Assembly (NCBI RefSeq): GCF_037893185.1
Contig: NZ_CP140772.1
Location: 930,001-994,000, forward strand
Source: Chitinophaga sp. 180180018-3
Lineage (GTDB): Bacteria; Bacteroidota; Bacteroidia; Chitinophagales; Chitinophagaceae
Direction of reading: 5' to 3'
Length of the DNA stretch: 64,000 nt
Positions 1 through 9,109 of the stretch are shown piece by piece. The translations under genes and the position numbers were made by a program. Within the stretch, counting starts at the first letter, position 1; every line of letters starts with the position of its first letter. The notes under the pieces are model-generated. The model ran no database searches, was not told the origin of the DNA, and was given only the letters and a program-made list of their open reading frames with translations.

Positions 1-1314
1 CAGCTGTATCAGCCCCTGTTCATCAATATGCAGTAACTGGCTGCACTGGCGTATATAGTCCTGCTGCCTCGTGAAATCCTCGGCTTTGTCGATTTTGGAA
101 ATCGTTTCCGCGATTTCATTCACCAGCTGCGATTTCTTGGTACTGTCGCTGCCAACATCCTGCATACTCAGCTGCAGCTTAAACAGTACAAAGTCCTGCT
201 TGTTTTCTTTGATGAATTCCCGGAATGCTTCCGCACCTATCCGCTGCACATAACTGTCCGGATCTTCTTTATCCGGCAGCAATACCAGCTTCACGTTCAA
301 CCCTTCTTCCACGGCCATATCCAGTCCGCGCAGCGCGGCCTTCACACCGGCACTGTCGCCATCATAGAGGATCGTGAGGTTCTTGGTGTATTTCTTTATC
401 AGCCGCAACTGATCCTGTGTAAGAGAGGTACCGCTGGATGCTACCACGTTTTCCACACCGGCTTGGTGAAGCGAAATAACGTCCGTATAGCCTTCTACCA
501 GTAAACATTCGTCCAGCTTATCAATCGCATGGCGTGCAAAGTAGGTACCATACAACACCCTGCTTTTAACGTATATCTCGTTTTCGGGAGAGTTGATGTA
601 CTTGGGTGCCCGGTCGGATTTGGCCAGGATACGTGCTCCGAATCCGAGTATCTTGCCCGACTGGTTATGGATCGGGAAAATAACGCGGCCCCGGTAATTA
701 TCGGCCGGCTGATCGTTACGAATGGTAACAAGACCGGTCTTTTGCAGGTATTCCAGGTTGTAACCCTTAGCCAGCGCCGATTTTGCAAAGGCATCGAATG
801 TATTGAGGCAGTAGCCCAGCTGGAATTTTTTGATGGTCTCCTCCGTGAAACCACGTTCTTCAAAATAACTGAGCCCGATATTCTGGCCTTCGTCGCTTTT
901 GAAGAGGGTATCCGTAAAATACTCCCGTGCATAGCTGTTGATGATAAACAGGCTATCCGCCATCTGCTGGAACTGCTTCACCTCAGGGCTCACCTCAGTT
1001 TCTTCCAGCTCTATCTGGTACCGTTGGGCTAACCAGCGCAGGGCTTCCACATAGGAGTACTTTTCGTGCTCCATGACAAAGCTGATGGAGTTGCCGCTGG
1101 CGCCGCAACCAAAGCATTTATAGATCTCTTTTCCGGGAGATACGGTGAAAGACGGCGTTTTCTCATTGTGAAACGGGCACAGGCCCAGGTAGTTGGCCCC
1201 CCTTTTTTTTAGTTTCACAAAGGAGCCCACAATATCCACAATATCAATGCGGCTGAGTATCTGTTGTATGGAGTTTTGCGATATCACGTTCTGATCAGAT
1301 GCAACTACAAACAT
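1..1314 (-). CDS. dnaG: DNA primase DnaG (3' end beyond window)
   Basis: Synthesises RNA primers for Okazaki fragments at the replication fork. Translation of the minus strand from the ATG at 1314 gives 438 residues running off the left edge. The N-terminal CHC2 zinc finger is clear (CPFH at about 46-49 and CFGC at 67-70), preceded by an N-terminal IQQILSRIDIVDIVG segment of the kind usual in this family. The TOPRIM catalytic core follows, with VEGYTDVISLHQAG carrying the metal-binding Glu and ILYDGDSAGVKAALRG carrying the DxD pair, then LLPDKEDPDSYV. The C-terminal helicase-binding domain lies outside the window. The reading frame is intact throughout. It is divergent from the thiolase gene, and no strong promoter could be assigned on this strand. 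Confidence 0.95.
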   Translation of the reverse strand, partial: MFVVASDQNVISQNSIQQILSRIDIVDIVGSFVKLKKRGANYLGLCPFHNEKTPSFTVSPGKEIYKCFGCGASGNSISFVMEHEKYSYVEALRWLAQRYQIELEETEVSPEVKQFQQMADSLFIINSYAREYFTDTLFKSDEGQNIGLSYFEERGFTEETIKKFQLGYCLNTFDAFAKSALAKGYNLEYLQKTGLVTIRNDQPADNYRGRVIFPIHNQSGKILGFGARILAKSDRAPKYINSPENEIYVKSRVLYGTYFARHAIDKLDECLLVEGYTDVISLHQAGVENVVASSGTSLTQDQLRLIKKYTKNLTILYDGDSAGVKAALRGLDMAVEEGLNVKLVLLPDKEDPDSYVQRIGAEAFREFIKENKQDFVLFKLQLSMQDVGSDSTKKSQLVNEIAETISKIDKAEDFTRQQDYIRQCSQLLHIDEQGLIQL

Positions 1315-1386
1315 ACGGGAAATCTGCGACGCAGCGAAATGAACGCTGAACCGCCCGTACCGCCGCTGTTGCGCGATTATTTTCCT

Positions 1387-1394
1387 TATATTTG
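1387..1394 (+). promoter_or_regulatory. Bacteroidota -7 promoter element (thiolase)
   Basis: TATATTTG is an exact match to the Bacteroidota TAnnTTTG element and lies 38 nt before the thiolase ATG. A TTG at 1369-1371 is closer than the usual -33 spacing, so only the -7 box is called. Confidence 0.5.
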
Positions 1395-1432
1395 GAAGAT
1401 TATAAATTAGCCAAATCAATCTTATTTATCAG

Positions 1433-2605
1433 ATGAAAGAAGTATTTATAGCAGCAACGGCACGTACCCCCATAGGTTCGCTCAATGGTGCATTGTCAGG
1501 CGTTCCGGCTACCCGGCTTGGTTCCATCGTTATAAAAGCAGCGCTCGAAAGAGCTGGTGTGGCTGCATCCGAAGTGAATGAAGTATATATGGGCAATGTG
1601 CTCAGTGCCAACCTCGGCCAGGCGCCCGCTAACCAGGCCAGTCTTGGCGCCGGTATCCCCAACACCGTGCCCTGTACTACCGTTAACAAGGTATGTGCTT
1701 CCGGCATGAAAGCCATTATGCTGGGCGCTCAGAGTATTATGCTGGGTGATAACGACCTGGTGGTGGCCGGCGGCATGGAAAGCATGAGCGGTGCTCCTTA
1801 CTACCTCGATAAAGCCCGTTCCGGCTACAAACTGGGGCATGGCAATATATTGGATGGCATCATCCGCGATGGCCTTTGGGATCCTTATCACGATTATCAC
1901 ATGGGCAATGCCGGAGAGCTTTGCGCCAAAGAATATAAGATTACCCGGGAAGACCAGGACGCATTCGCTATAGAAAGCTACAAGCGTGCCGCAGCTGCCT
2001 GGGAAAAAGGACATTATAAAGCGGAAGTAGTGCCCGTGGAAATACCCGGCAAACAGGTGGTAACGGTTGCTGAAGATGAAGACTACAAAAAAGTCATCTT
2101 CGACAAGGTACCAACGCTGAAGCCTACTTTCCAGAAAGATGGTACCATCACCGCTGCCAACGCCTCCAACATCAACGATGGTGCTGCAGCGGTAGTACTG
2201 GTAAGCGGCGAAAAACTGAAGGCGCTGGGACTGAAGCCCCTGGCCCGTATTATCAGCTTCGCCGATGCTTCACAGGCGCCGGAATGGTTCACCACCACCC
2301 CCGTGAAAGCCGTGAATAAAGCCCTGGCAAAGGCCGGCCTGAAGATCAGTGATATGGATTTTGTAGAAGTCAACGAAGCATTTTCCTGCGTACCTATCGC
2401 CAATGCAAAAGACCTGGGCTTATCGCTCGACAAAGTGAACATCTGGGGCGGAGCAGTGGCCATCGGACATCCGATTGGCTGTAGCGGCGCCCGCATTGTC
2501 ATTACCCTCAATTCCATTCTGCACGACCAGCAGGCCCGCTACGGTGTAGCTGCGATCTGTAACGGTGGAGGCGGAGCGAGTGCTATGATCATAGAAAGAA
2601 TGTAG
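1433..2605 (+). CDS. Acetyl-CoA C-acetyltransferase (thiolase)
   Basis: Condenses two acetyl-CoA to acetoacetyl-CoA, or cleaves 3-ketoacyl-CoA in the reverse direction. At 390 residues it has the normal thiolase length. The acyl-accepting cysteine is in NKVCASGMKA (Cys88), the substrate-pocket motif is NEAF, and the catalytic histidine is in GHPIGCSGAR. The C-terminal active-site cysteine is in CNGGGGAS, where many family members have CIGGGQG. The frame starts with MKEVFIAATARTPIG, so the ATG at 1433 is secure. It stands alone, with its own TAnnTTTG promoter element and a long hairpin directly after the stop. Whether it serves catabolism or acetoacetyl-CoA synthesis cannot be told from context. 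Confidence 0.93.
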   Translation: MKEVFIAATARTPIGSLNGALSGVPATRLGSIVIKAALERAGVAASEVNEVYMGNVLSANLGQAPANQASLGAGIPNTVPCTTVNKVCASGMKAIMLGAQSIMLGDNDLVVAGGMESMSGAPYYLDKARSGYKLGHGNILDGIIRDGLWDPYHDYHMGNAGELCAKEYKITREDQDAFAIESYKRAAAAWEKGHYKAEVVPVEIPGKQVVTVAEDEDYKKVIFDKVPTLKPTFQKDGTITAANASNINDGAAAVVLVSGEKLKALGLKPLARIISFADASQAPEWFTTTPVKAVNKALAKAGLKISDMDFVEVNEAFSCVPIANAKDLGLSLDKVNIWGGAVAIGHPIGCSGARIVITLNSILHDQQARYGVAAICNGGGGASAMIIERM

Positions 2606-2611
2606 AATTGA

Positions 2612-2697
2612 GAGTGAAGAATTAAGAAACAGCGCGAAGACCTTAGCGATGGATATTATTTGCTAAGGTCCTCGCGCTGTTTCTTAATTCTTCACTC
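2612..2697. terminator. Long hairpin H1 between convergent genes
   Basis: Inverted repeat with arms 2612-2647 and 2662-2697 (36 bp, one mismatch) and a 14-nt loop. It fills the gap between the thiolase stop and the stop of the convergent membrane-protein gene. It contains GAATTAAGAA and GCGAAGACCTTAGCGAT, both found again in hairpin H4 at 53.5 kb. Position and symmetry suit a bidirectional terminator. Confidence 0.75.
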
Positions 2698-3309
2698 CTA
2701 ATTCCCAATTCTAATCGTTGTATCTACCCTGTTCACCTGTATCCGCACACTATCGGCATTCGTTTTTGCCATACGAATGAAATGTACCTCATCCCGGGGT
2801 TTGATGATATCCGGCGTTATCTTCTCAAATAAAAAATATTTATCTTCTACGAGGCTATAGTCCGGCCAGGCGGATAATATCCCGTTGCTTTTGGTTTGGA
2901 GCGCATAATCGTCGTCGATAGGGTAGCGGTGAAAGTTGCTGTCGCATAACAGGGTGATGCCTGCCACGAGGGTAATGATTCGCAGCGGCGGCAGTAACAG
3001 CCCCAGGAATAGCAGGAGCGGGAAGCCGAAAAGACATAGCAGGTAAGCATACCGGGCGTCGTTTCCCGGCTTTGTGAGGCCATAGAGGAGCATCCCGGTG
3101 CCGGCGTAGAGGGTGAAGAAAACCCTTTCGGTTTGCGTGCCCTTGAACCCATAGTTATTGATCATTAAAAGAAGACATAACAGGGCAAATGCGGCAAATA
3201 CCAGGTGCAAATACCAGAGGAGTAGCCTGAGAACAGGTGCTTTCGCTTTTTTGATCTTGCACGACAGGGCCGCCAGGAAGCAGACGCTCAGGATAGGGAT
3301 GGTGATCAT
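2698..3309 (-). CDS. Hypothetical multi-pass membrane protein
   Basis: A 203-residue protein I do not recognise. The first 110 residues contain about four hydrophobic segments (ITIPILSVCFLAAL, LLLWYLHLVFAAFALLCLLL, VFFTLYAGTGMLLYGL and the YAYLLCLFGFPLLLFLGLLL region). The C-terminal 90 residues are polar and probably form a small soluble domain (SNFHRYPIDDDYALQTKSNG onward). There is no catalytic motif. It is a single gene, convergent with the thiolase, sharing hairpin H1 as its 3' end. Function unknown. Confidence 0.6.
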   Translation of the reverse strand: MITIPILSVCFLAALSCKIKKAKAPVLRLLLWYLHLVFAAFALLCLLLMINNYGFKGTQTERVFFTLYAGTGMLLYGLTKPGNDARYAYLLCLFGFPLLLFLGLLLPPLRIITLVAGITLLCDSNFHRYPIDDDYALQTKSNGILSAWPDYSLVEDKYFLFEKITPDIIKPRDEVHFIRMAKTNADSVRIQVNRVDTTIRIGN

Positions 3310-3442
3310 AGCAGTTGGCAGGGATAGAATAAAGTTTAAAATATAAATATATATAATTTTATTAATTAATAGTAACAGGAGGTATATCGGGGGGATAGGG
3401 AGATGTATATTGCGGAATCAGAATTATTAATCGGGTCTTTGC

Positions 3443-3473
3443 TTTGCTTTTTCGTGAACATACAATATTTTTG
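3443..3473 (+). promoter_or_regulatory. Promoter of pdhB, near-ideal Bacteroidota type
   Basis: TTTG at 3443-3446 and TATTTTTG at 3466-3473 are separated by 19 nt. This is the best match in the window to the Bacteroidota -33/-7 promoter (TTTG, about 19 nt, TAnnTTTG). The -7 box lies 43 nt before the pdhB ATG. Confidence 0.7.
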
Positions 3474-3516
3474 CCCTGCCTTTTTTATAGGCAATTAACT
3501 TTCAATTAAGAATAGC

Positions 3517-4500
3517 ATGCGTCAGATAGCTTTCAGACAAGCCTTAAGAGAAGCCCTGCAGGAGGAAATGCGCCGTGATGAACGGGTATTCCTTATGGGG
3601 GAGGAAGTAGCCGAATACAATGGTGCTTATAAAGTGAGCCAGGGAATGCTGGATGAATTTGGTCCTAAGCGCGTAATTGATACGCCGATCGCTGAACTTG
3701 GATTTGCTGCCATTGGAGTAGGTGCTGCACAGAACGGCCTGCGTCCGGTGGTTGAATTTATGACCTGGAACTTTGCTGTACTGGCACTGGACCAGATCCT
3801 TAACACTGCCTCCAAAATGCTGGCAATGAGTGGTGGCCAGGTGGGTTGCCCGATCGTTTTCCGCGGTCCTAACGGTTCTGCCGGTCAGCTGGGAGCTCAG
3901 CACTCTACTGCTTTCGAGAGCTACTATGCCAATATCCCCGGTCTGAAAGTAGTATCCGTATCCAATCCATACGATGCAAAAGGTCTGCTCAAAGCGGCTA
4001 TCCGCGATGAAGATCCGGTTGTTTTCATGGAAAGCGAAGTGATGTATGGCGATATGGGTGAAGTTCCTGAAGAAGAATATATCATCCCTATCGGTAAAGC
4101 AGATATCAAACGCGCCGGTAAGGATGTAACCATCGTATCATTCAACAAAATGATGAAGGTGGCCCTGGGTGCTGCTGAAGAACTGGCAAAAGAAGGTATC
4201 GAAGCCGAAGTGATCGACCTCCGTACCATCCGCCCGCTGGATTGGTTCACCATCCTGGAATCTGTGAAGAAAACCAATCGCCTGGTGATCGTGGAAGAAC
4301 AATGGCCTTTCTCCAGCATTTCTTCCGAAATCTCCTACCGTATTCAGAAAGAAGGTTTCGACTACCTGGATGCACCTATCCGCCGTATTACAGCCGTAGA
4401 CGCGCCTATGCACTACGCGCCTAACCTGGTAAAACTGTACCTGCCCGATATCGAGCGTACCGTGAAACTGGTGAAAGAAGTAATGTATATGAAGAAATAG
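3517..4500 (+). CDS. pdhB: Pyruvate dehydrogenase E1 component, beta subunit
   Basis: Beta subunit of the heterotetrameric E1 enzyme that decarboxylates pyruvate with thiamine diphosphate and passes the acetyl group to lipoyl-E2. The 327 residues cover the usual family length. The N-terminal region has [17 protein letters not shown], including the glutamate that activates the thiamine cofactor, followed by [20 protein letters not shown]. The C-terminal transketolase domain contains [20 protein letters not shown] and the closing [16 protein letters not shown]. The E1 alpha gene is not adjacent, a split arrangement common in Bacteroidota. The gene has a near-ideal promoter 43 nt upstream and a canonical terminator downstream, so it is probably monocistronic. 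A related branched-chain 2-oxoacid E1 beta is a less likely alternative. Confidence 0.92.
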   Translation: MRQIAFRQALREALQEEMRRDERVFLMGEEVAEYNGAYKVSQGMLDEFGPKRVIDTPIAELGFAAIGVGAAQNGLRPVVEFMTWNFAVLALDQILNTASKMLAMSGGQVGCPIVFRGPNGSAGQLGAQHSTAFESYYANIPGLKVVSVSNPYDAKGLLKAAIRDEDPVVFMESEVMYGDMGEVPEEEYIIPIGKADIKRAGKDVTIVSFNKMMKVALGAAEELAKEGIEAEVIDLRTIRPLDWFTILESVKKTNRLVIVEEQWPFSSISSEISYRIQKEGFDYLDAPIRRITAVDAPMHYAPNLVKLYLPDIERTVKLVKEVMYMKK

Positions 4501-4536
4501 CTGTTAGCTGTTAGTTAGCAGAGAGGATATAAATAG

Positions 4537-4567
4537 AAAAAGAGGATGAGTGATCATCCTCTTTTTT
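4537..4567. terminator. Rho-independent terminator after pdhB
   Basis: A-run, stem AGGATGA (4543-4549), GTGA loop, TCATCCT (4554-4560), extended by AAAAAG/CTTTTTT pairing and a T-run. The flanking A and T runs let it work in both directions, so it may also end the convergent cysE-cysM operon. Confidence 0.8.
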
Positions 4568-4612
4568 ATTGTTTTAGGAAGATGGATAACGAGTCAGGTA
4601 TTCATCTTATGC

Positions 4613-5494
4613 TTACTGGAACAGATCACTCGACAGGTAACGGTCTCCCCGGTCGCAGATAATCGTCACGATGATGCCGCTGCTCAATTCCTTTGAAAGC
4701 CTTACTGCTGCCGCAACGGCGCCGCCACTGCTCATGCCGCAGAAAACAGCTTCTTCTTTGGCTAGTCGTTTCGACATAATTCTGGCTTCTTCTTCGGAAA
4801 TATCCATGATCTGATCTACCCGCGGGCGTTCGAATATTTTGGGCAGATAGGCTTCCGGCCATTTGCGGATGCCCGGGATCCTGGAGCCTTCGGTGGGTTG
4901 GCAGCCAACGATCTGTACGCCGGGGTTTTGCTCTTTCAGGTAGCGGGAAACCCCCATAATGGTACCAGTTGTTCCCATGGCGCTCACGAAATGAGTAACC
5001 TGCCCCCTGGTATCCCGCCAGATCTCAGGTCCGGTGGTTTTATAGTGCATGCCATAGTTATCGGGGTTGGCAAATTGATTCAGCATGTAGTAGCCGCCTT
5101 TCGCCACCTTGTCGTTGGCATAATCGATAGAGCCTTCCATGGATAATTCTTTAGGGGTAAGGGTAACCTTCGCACCGTATACCTCCATCGTAAGCACCCG
5201 CTCCCGGGTGGCGTCTGCAGGCATCACCAGCTCTATCTCCAGCCCAAACAGGCTTGCGATCATGGCCAGCGCAATGCCTGTATTGCCGCTCGTGGCCTCA
5301 ATCAGTTTCATACCGGGCTTAATGTCGCCACGGTCGAGCGCTCCCTTGATCATCCCATAGGCAGCCCTGTCTTTCACACTGCCAGCCGGATTATTACCTT
5401 CCAGCTTTGCAAAGATCTGCACCGCCGGATTAACCGATATCTTTTTAAGTTCTACCATCGGTGTATTACCGATCAATTCTATAATAGAAGCCAT
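4613..5494 (-). CDS. cysM: Cysteine synthase B (O-acetylserine sulfhydrylase)
   Basis: PLP enzyme that makes cysteine from O-acetylserine and sulfide or thiosulfate. At 293 residues it is the short CysM type. The PLP lysine is Lys41 in NPAGSVKDRAAYG, the cofactor amide loop is TSGNTGIALA, the phosphate-binding loop is GTTGTIMGV, and the C-terminal PLP-ring contact lies in GMSSGGAVAAA. It starts 4 nt after the stop of the serine acetyltransferase gene, so the two steps of cysteine synthesis are co-transcribed. The absence of a C-terminal extension argues for CysM over CysK or cystathionine beta-synthase. Confidence 0.94.
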   Translation of the reverse strand: MASIIELIGNTPMVELKKISVNPAVQIFAKLEGNNPAGSVKDRAAYGMIKGALDRGDIKPGMKLIEATSGNTGIALAMIASLFGLEIELVMPADATRERVLTMEVYGAKVTLTPKELSMEGSIDYANDKVAKGGYYMLNQFANPDNYGMHYKTTGPEIWRDTRGQVTHFVSAMGTTGTIMGVSRYLKEQNPGVQIVGCQPTEGSRIPGIRKWPEAYLPKIFERPRVDQIMDISEEEARIMSKRLAKEEAVFCGMSSGGAVAAAVRLSKELSSGIIVTIICDRGDRYLSSDLFQ

Positions 5495-5498
5495 GAGT

Positions 5499-6311
5499 TT
5501 AGTCCTGGTTTGTATCTGAAAATTTATGTTCCGCTTTATAGTAGATCCTCGAAAAAGGCTCTACACTCTTGATCAGCCATACATTACCACCAATCACGCT
5601 GTGATGCCCGATCACCGTATCTCCGCCAAGGATAGTGGCGCCGGCATAGATCACTACATGTTCTTCTATGGTAGGATGACGTTTACTGCGCGCCATGGTT
5701 TTCTCGATGCTCAGCGCTCCCAGGGTCACGCCCTGGTACAACTTCACATGCGGACCAATCACCGTGGTTTCGCCGATCACGATGCCCGTGCCATGATCTA
5801 TACAACACCAGGGCGCAATCGCCGCTCCGGGATGTATGTCTATGCCGGTACGCGAATGCGCCAGCTCCGTAATCATACGTGGCAGCACCGGTATCTTCAG
5901 CTCGTACAAGGCATGTGCGATACGGTAAAATGCAATGGCATAGAAACCCGGATAAGCCCGTATAACCTCATATGTACAGGACGCCGCCGGATCGCCCTGA
6001 TAGATGGCGCTGGCGTCTTTTGTCAATTCATCATAAATCACCGGTACCTTGTCTATGAACAACCGGCTCAATTCCGCTGCGGCCGCCGGCAACTGGTTCT
6101 TCATAGATTCCAGCAAACATCGCAGCTGAACTTCCAGTTGCTGTCCATATTGCTCCAGCTGTACCGGGTCGGCAATCACCTGCCCCGTATGCTCAGGAAA
6201 TAACCAGTTTAACAGGTTGCTCACAAATTCATCTACTGCACCGGTGGCCGGATAGGCATTGACGGATGCCATCTGGTGCCGCCGCTTCAACTCTTCAAGA
6301 AAATCATTCAT
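5499..6311 (-). CDS. cysE: Serine O-acetyltransferase (EpsC/CysE type)
   Basis: Transfers acetyl from acetyl-CoA to serine, giving the substrate for the next gene, cysM. The 270 residues comprise an N-terminal alpha-helical domain (about 1-140) and a C-terminal left-handed beta-helix of hexapeptide repeats. The helix includes GIDIHPGAAIAPWCCIDHGT with the catalytic His and Asp, then GIVIGETTVIGPHVKLYQGV and GATILGGDTVIGHHSVIGG. The tail ends in SDTNQD and lacks the C-terminal isoleucine that enterobacterial CysE uses to insert into CysK, so a classic synthase complex is not supported by sequence. First gene of a two-gene operon. Confidence 0.92.
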   Translation of the reverse strand: MNDFLEELKRRHQMASVNAYPATGAVDEFVSNLLNWLFPEHTGQVIADPVQLEQYGQQLEVQLRCLLESMKNQLPAAAAELSRLFIDKVPVIYDELTKDASAIYQGDPAASCTYEVIRAYPGFYAIAFYRIAHALYELKIPVLPRMITELAHSRTGIDIHPGAAIAPWCCIDHGTGIVIGETTVIGPHVKLYQGVTLGALSIEKTMARSKRHPTIEEHVVIYAGATILGGDTVIGHHSVIGGNVWLIKSVEPFSRIYYKAEHKFSDTNQD

Positions 6312-6475
6312 ATGCGGATTGAGTTACAGGTTCTGGTACTTTCATTGATACTGAAACTACGCATTAACCCTGTAAAATTAGTGGACTATGCGGTAAATTT
6401 CAAGCAATGTAAGCACCTTTAATTTCAGATACATTACTGCAACGGGCTAACAGCGGATGGAGAAATACGTCTGTT

Positions 6476-7045
6476 TCAGTGTGGTAAGGCGTTTTTGCCG
6501 GTAGTTGCCGCTTCCCAGATATAGGCGCCTTCCATCAGCACATCAAACACCGGATCCTTTATATCATAGTAAGCGTCGGCATTGTCAGGGAAATATTTTG
6601 CCAGCTGTTGTTTTATTTCTCCATAGGCCCTTGCTGCATGCGGGTGTGTACGCAGATAATCCCGGCACAACAGTGCATATCGCTGATTGAACCTGCCAGC
6701 CACTCTTACATGCAGATTCACCCGCCTGGACGATTTAAAATAGAAGTGCTTCTGTAGTGCTTCTTCCGGAAGATCTTCCCTGCCCGGCGGGCGATGATCG
6801 CTCAGGTGCAATTTACGCTGATATCCCAGTTTCTCCAGCATCGGTTGCAGCGGAATATCCAGCGATGCAACGGTTACCTGTATGTCGATCACATCTTTTG
6901 CTGCCAGTCCGGGTACGCTGGTGGAGCCAATATGGTCGATTGCCAGTACGTACGAGCCAATGCTGTTGGTCAATTCCTCTTCCAGCTGCCTGAATTCTTC
7001 TGGCCAACGGGAGCTATAAGGTACTATTTCAATTATTTCCGACAT
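6476..7045 (-). CDS. GrpB-family (UPF0157) nucleotidyltransferase-like protein
   Basis: A 189-residue member of the GrpB/UPF0157 family, which has a nucleotidyltransferase-like fold and mostly unassigned function. The diagnostic N-terminal block is VPYSSRWPEEFRQLEEEL followed by AIDHIGSTSVPGLAAKDVID, containing the GS and paired acidic pattern of the fold. Further on, LRTHPHAARAYGEIKQQLA and DNADAYYDIKDPVFDVLM match the helical C-terminal half of the family. Full length, single gene, divergent from the response regulator. No substrate can be proposed. Confidence 0.85.
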   Translation of the reverse strand: MSEIIEIVPYSSRWPEEFRQLEEELTNSIGSYVLAIDHIGSTSVPGLAAKDVIDIQVTVASLDIPLQPMLEKLGYQRKLHLSDHRPPGREDLPEEALQKHFYFKSSRRVNLHVRVAGRFNQRYALLCRDYLRTHPHAARAYGEIKQQLAKYFPDNADAYYDIKDPVFDVLMEGAYIWEAATTGKNALPH

Positions 7046-7089
7046 GTTAAATGATCCTTATTATAATGCAATTTTAACTGATTAATCTT

Positions 7090-7097
7090 TATTTTTG
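7090..7097 (+). promoter_or_regulatory. Bacteroidota -7 element (response regulator)
   Basis: TATTTTTG matches TAnnTTTG exactly. Transcription would start close to 7104, so a start codon at 7102 would leave no leader. This supports the ATG at 7129 or 7150 for the downstream gene. Confidence 0.5.
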
Positions 7098-7149
7098 CCC
7101 GTTGTGTGATGACAGGGAAATTTCCATCATGCTAAACCCAAACCAGACT

Positions 7150-8334
7150 ATGGCTAACATTCTAATAATTGATGACGAAAAAAGTATTCGTAAAACGCTC
7201 ACGGAAATTTTAACCTATGAAGGCTATAAGATCGACGAAGCGGCGGATGGAATAGAAGGTTTTAAGATGTTCCAGGCCAAAGCCTATGACGCTGTGCTGT
7301 GCGACATTAAGATGCCTAAAATGGATGGACTGGAGTTCCTGGAAAAAGCCCGTGAAGTGAATGCAGATGTGCCTATTATCATGGTATCCGGTCATGGAAA
7401 CATTGATACGGCTGTGGATGCGGTGAAGAAAGGAGCATATGATTATATCTCCAAACCGCCGGACCTGAACCGGTTGCTGATCACGCTGCGCAATGCCATG
7501 GATAAAACCACCCTGGTAACAGAAACCAAAACCCTGCGCCGTAAGGTGAACAAGGTGCCTGAAATGATCGGCCAGTCCGGTCCCATCCTGAAGATCAGGG
7601 AAACAATAGAAAAAGTAGCGCCTACCGACGCCCGTGTGCTGATTACAGGCGAAAACGGGGTGGGTAAGGAGCTGGTGGCCCGCTGGCTGCATGAACGCAG
7701 TAACCGCGCTGCCGGACCTATGGTGGAAGTGAACTGCGCAGCCATTCCGAGCGAACTGATTGAAAGCGAGCTGTTTGGTCACGAAAAAGGCTCTTTTACC
7801 TCTGCAGTGAAACAACGTATAGGCAAGTTCGAACAGGCAAGTGGTGGTACACTTTTCCTCGATGAAATCGGCGATATGAGCCTCAGCGCGCAAGCTAAGG
7901 TATTACGCGCCCTCCAGGAAGGAAAGATCACCCGTGTAGGCGGCGATAAAGAAATCAGCGTGGATGTACGCGTAGTAGCTGCTACCAACAAGGATCTGCT
8001 GCAGGAAGTGGAAGGCAAAAACTTCCGCCTCGACCTGTATCACCGTCTGAGCGTGATTCTGATTCACGTACCCTCGCTGAACGACAGGAGAGATGATGTG
8101 CCGCTACTGGTAGACAGCTTCCTGGACAGCGTTTGCAACGAATATGGTATCTCCCGTAAGGCTATTGATAAAGATGCCATGAAGGCACTGCAACAACATA
8201 ACTGGACCGGTAATATCCGCGAGCTGCGGAACGTAGTGGAAAGGCTGATCATCCTGTCAGGCAAAACCATTACAGTAGAGGATGTGGATGATTTTGTGGT
8301 ACCTAACCGCGACCGGAAAAAAGTAAGTTCCTGA
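7150..8334 (+). CDS. NtrC-like response regulator without a DNA-binding domain
   Basis: Receiver domain (about 1-120) with ILIIDDEKS, phospho-acceptor Asp in VLCDIKMPKMDG and KPP near the end, followed by a sigma54-type AAA+ domain (about 135-370). Walker A is GENGVGKELVA, Walker B is GGTLFLDEIGDM and the arginine region is NFRLDLYHRLSV. The sigma54-contacting loop reads GSFTSA (residues 214-219) rather than GAFTGA. The protein stops about 20 residues after NIRELRNVVERLI, so the Fis-type helix-turn-helix is absent. It may act from solution or through another DNA-binding protein, or it may not activate sigma54 at all. The start at 7150 (MANILIIDDE) is preferred over 7129. It lies 7 nt before the hydrolase gene and is probably co-transcribed with it. 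No sensor kinase is nearby. Confidence 0.85.
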   Translation: MANILIIDDEKSIRKTLTEILTYEGYKIDEAADGIEGFKMFQAKAYDAVLCDIKMPKMDGLEFLEKAREVNADVPIIMVSGHGNIDTAVDAVKKGAYDYISKPPDLNRLLITLRNAMDKTTLVTETKTLRRKVNKVPEMIGQSGPILKIRETIEKVAPTDARVLITGENGVGKELVARWLHERSNRAAGPMVEVNCAAIPSELIESELFGHEKGSFTSAVKQRIGKFEQASGGTLFLDEIGDMSLSAQAKVLRALQEGKITRVGGDKEISVDVRVVAATNKDLLQEVEGKNFRLDLYHRLSVILIHVPSLNDRRDDVPLLVDSFLDSVCNEYGISRKAIDKDAMKALQQHNWTGNIRELRNVVERLIILSGKTITVEDVDDFVVPNRDRKKVSS

Positions 8335-8341
8335 TCTGTTT

Positions 8342-8989
8342 ATGCAAAAGCACCTGTATCTGATCAGCGGTCTGGGCGCAGATGAGCGTATTTTCAATAA
8401 TCTGCGCTTCCCTGCCGGCTACCAGGTGCATTACCTGCCCTGGATTGCACCGGAGCGGGAAGAGCCCATCGGCCAATACGCCGCCCGCATGGCGGAAGGT
8501 ATCAGGGACGATGGGCCCGTTTCCTTGCTGGGCGTATCTTTTGGCGGTATTATGAGCCTGGAGATCAACAAACATATACCGGTGAAAAAAACTATACTGG
8601 TGTCCAGCATCAAACGCACGGCTGAAAAGCCTCCGTACTACGATTGGGTGAAACGCCTCGGTATCCACAAACTCCCCGACCAGCTGCTCTATCAGCGCCG
8701 GAATATTATCGTCCGCAAATTCCTTAATATCGAGTCGCCCGAAGAACGTAACCTCGTGAACGAATACCTCGGCAAAAGGGATTTTACCTATATGCGATGG
8801 GCCGTAAACGCCATTCTGCATTGGGAAAATGAAGATATCCCACCAGGCTTGGTACATATCCACGGGGCTAAAGACATGCCCTTCCCCCTGAAATATCTCA
8901 AGCCTACTCACCTGATACCCGATGGCGGCCATTTCATGGTCCTGAACCGCGCCGGTGTGATCAACCAGATACTCGCACAGGAGCTGTAG
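8342..8989 (+). CDS. Alpha/beta hydrolase
   Basis: A 215-residue alpha/beta-hydrolase-fold protein. The start LYLISGLGADERIF forms the first strand and oxyanion loop, GVSFGGIM is the nucleophile elbow (GxSxGG), HIHGAKDMPFP carries the probable catalytic Asp, and PDGGHFMVLN carries the His. The cap is small. No signal peptide is present, so it is cytoplasmic. It starts 7 nt after the NtrC-like gene and is likely in the same operon, which hints that it belongs to that regulator's circuit. The substrate is unknown. Confidence 0.8.
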   Translation: MQKHLYLISGLGADERIFNNLRFPAGYQVHYLPWIAPEREEPIGQYAARMAEGIRDDGPVSLLGVSFGGIMSLEINKHIPVKKTILVSSIKRTAEKPPYYDWVKRLGIHKLPDQLLYQRRNIIVRKFLNIESPEERNLVNEYLGKRDFTYMRWAVNAILHWENEDIPPGLVHIHGAKDMPFPLKYLKPTHLIPDGGHFMVLNRAGVINQILAQEL

Positions 8990-9109
8990 CCGGGAATTCC
9001 GTCAGTTTACCTGTCTTTTTAAATATCTATAATAATCTTAATAGTTTCCGTTGATCCATTTTTAAGAAAACTTTTATGAGTTAAAAGTGGCTTGCTAACG
9101 ACAGAATAT

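Noticed and set aside
4501..4520. CTGTTAGCTGTTAG repeat after pdhB
   Set aside because: Looks like half of the long-hairpin family, but no second arm is present. The following ordinary terminator explains the 3' end.
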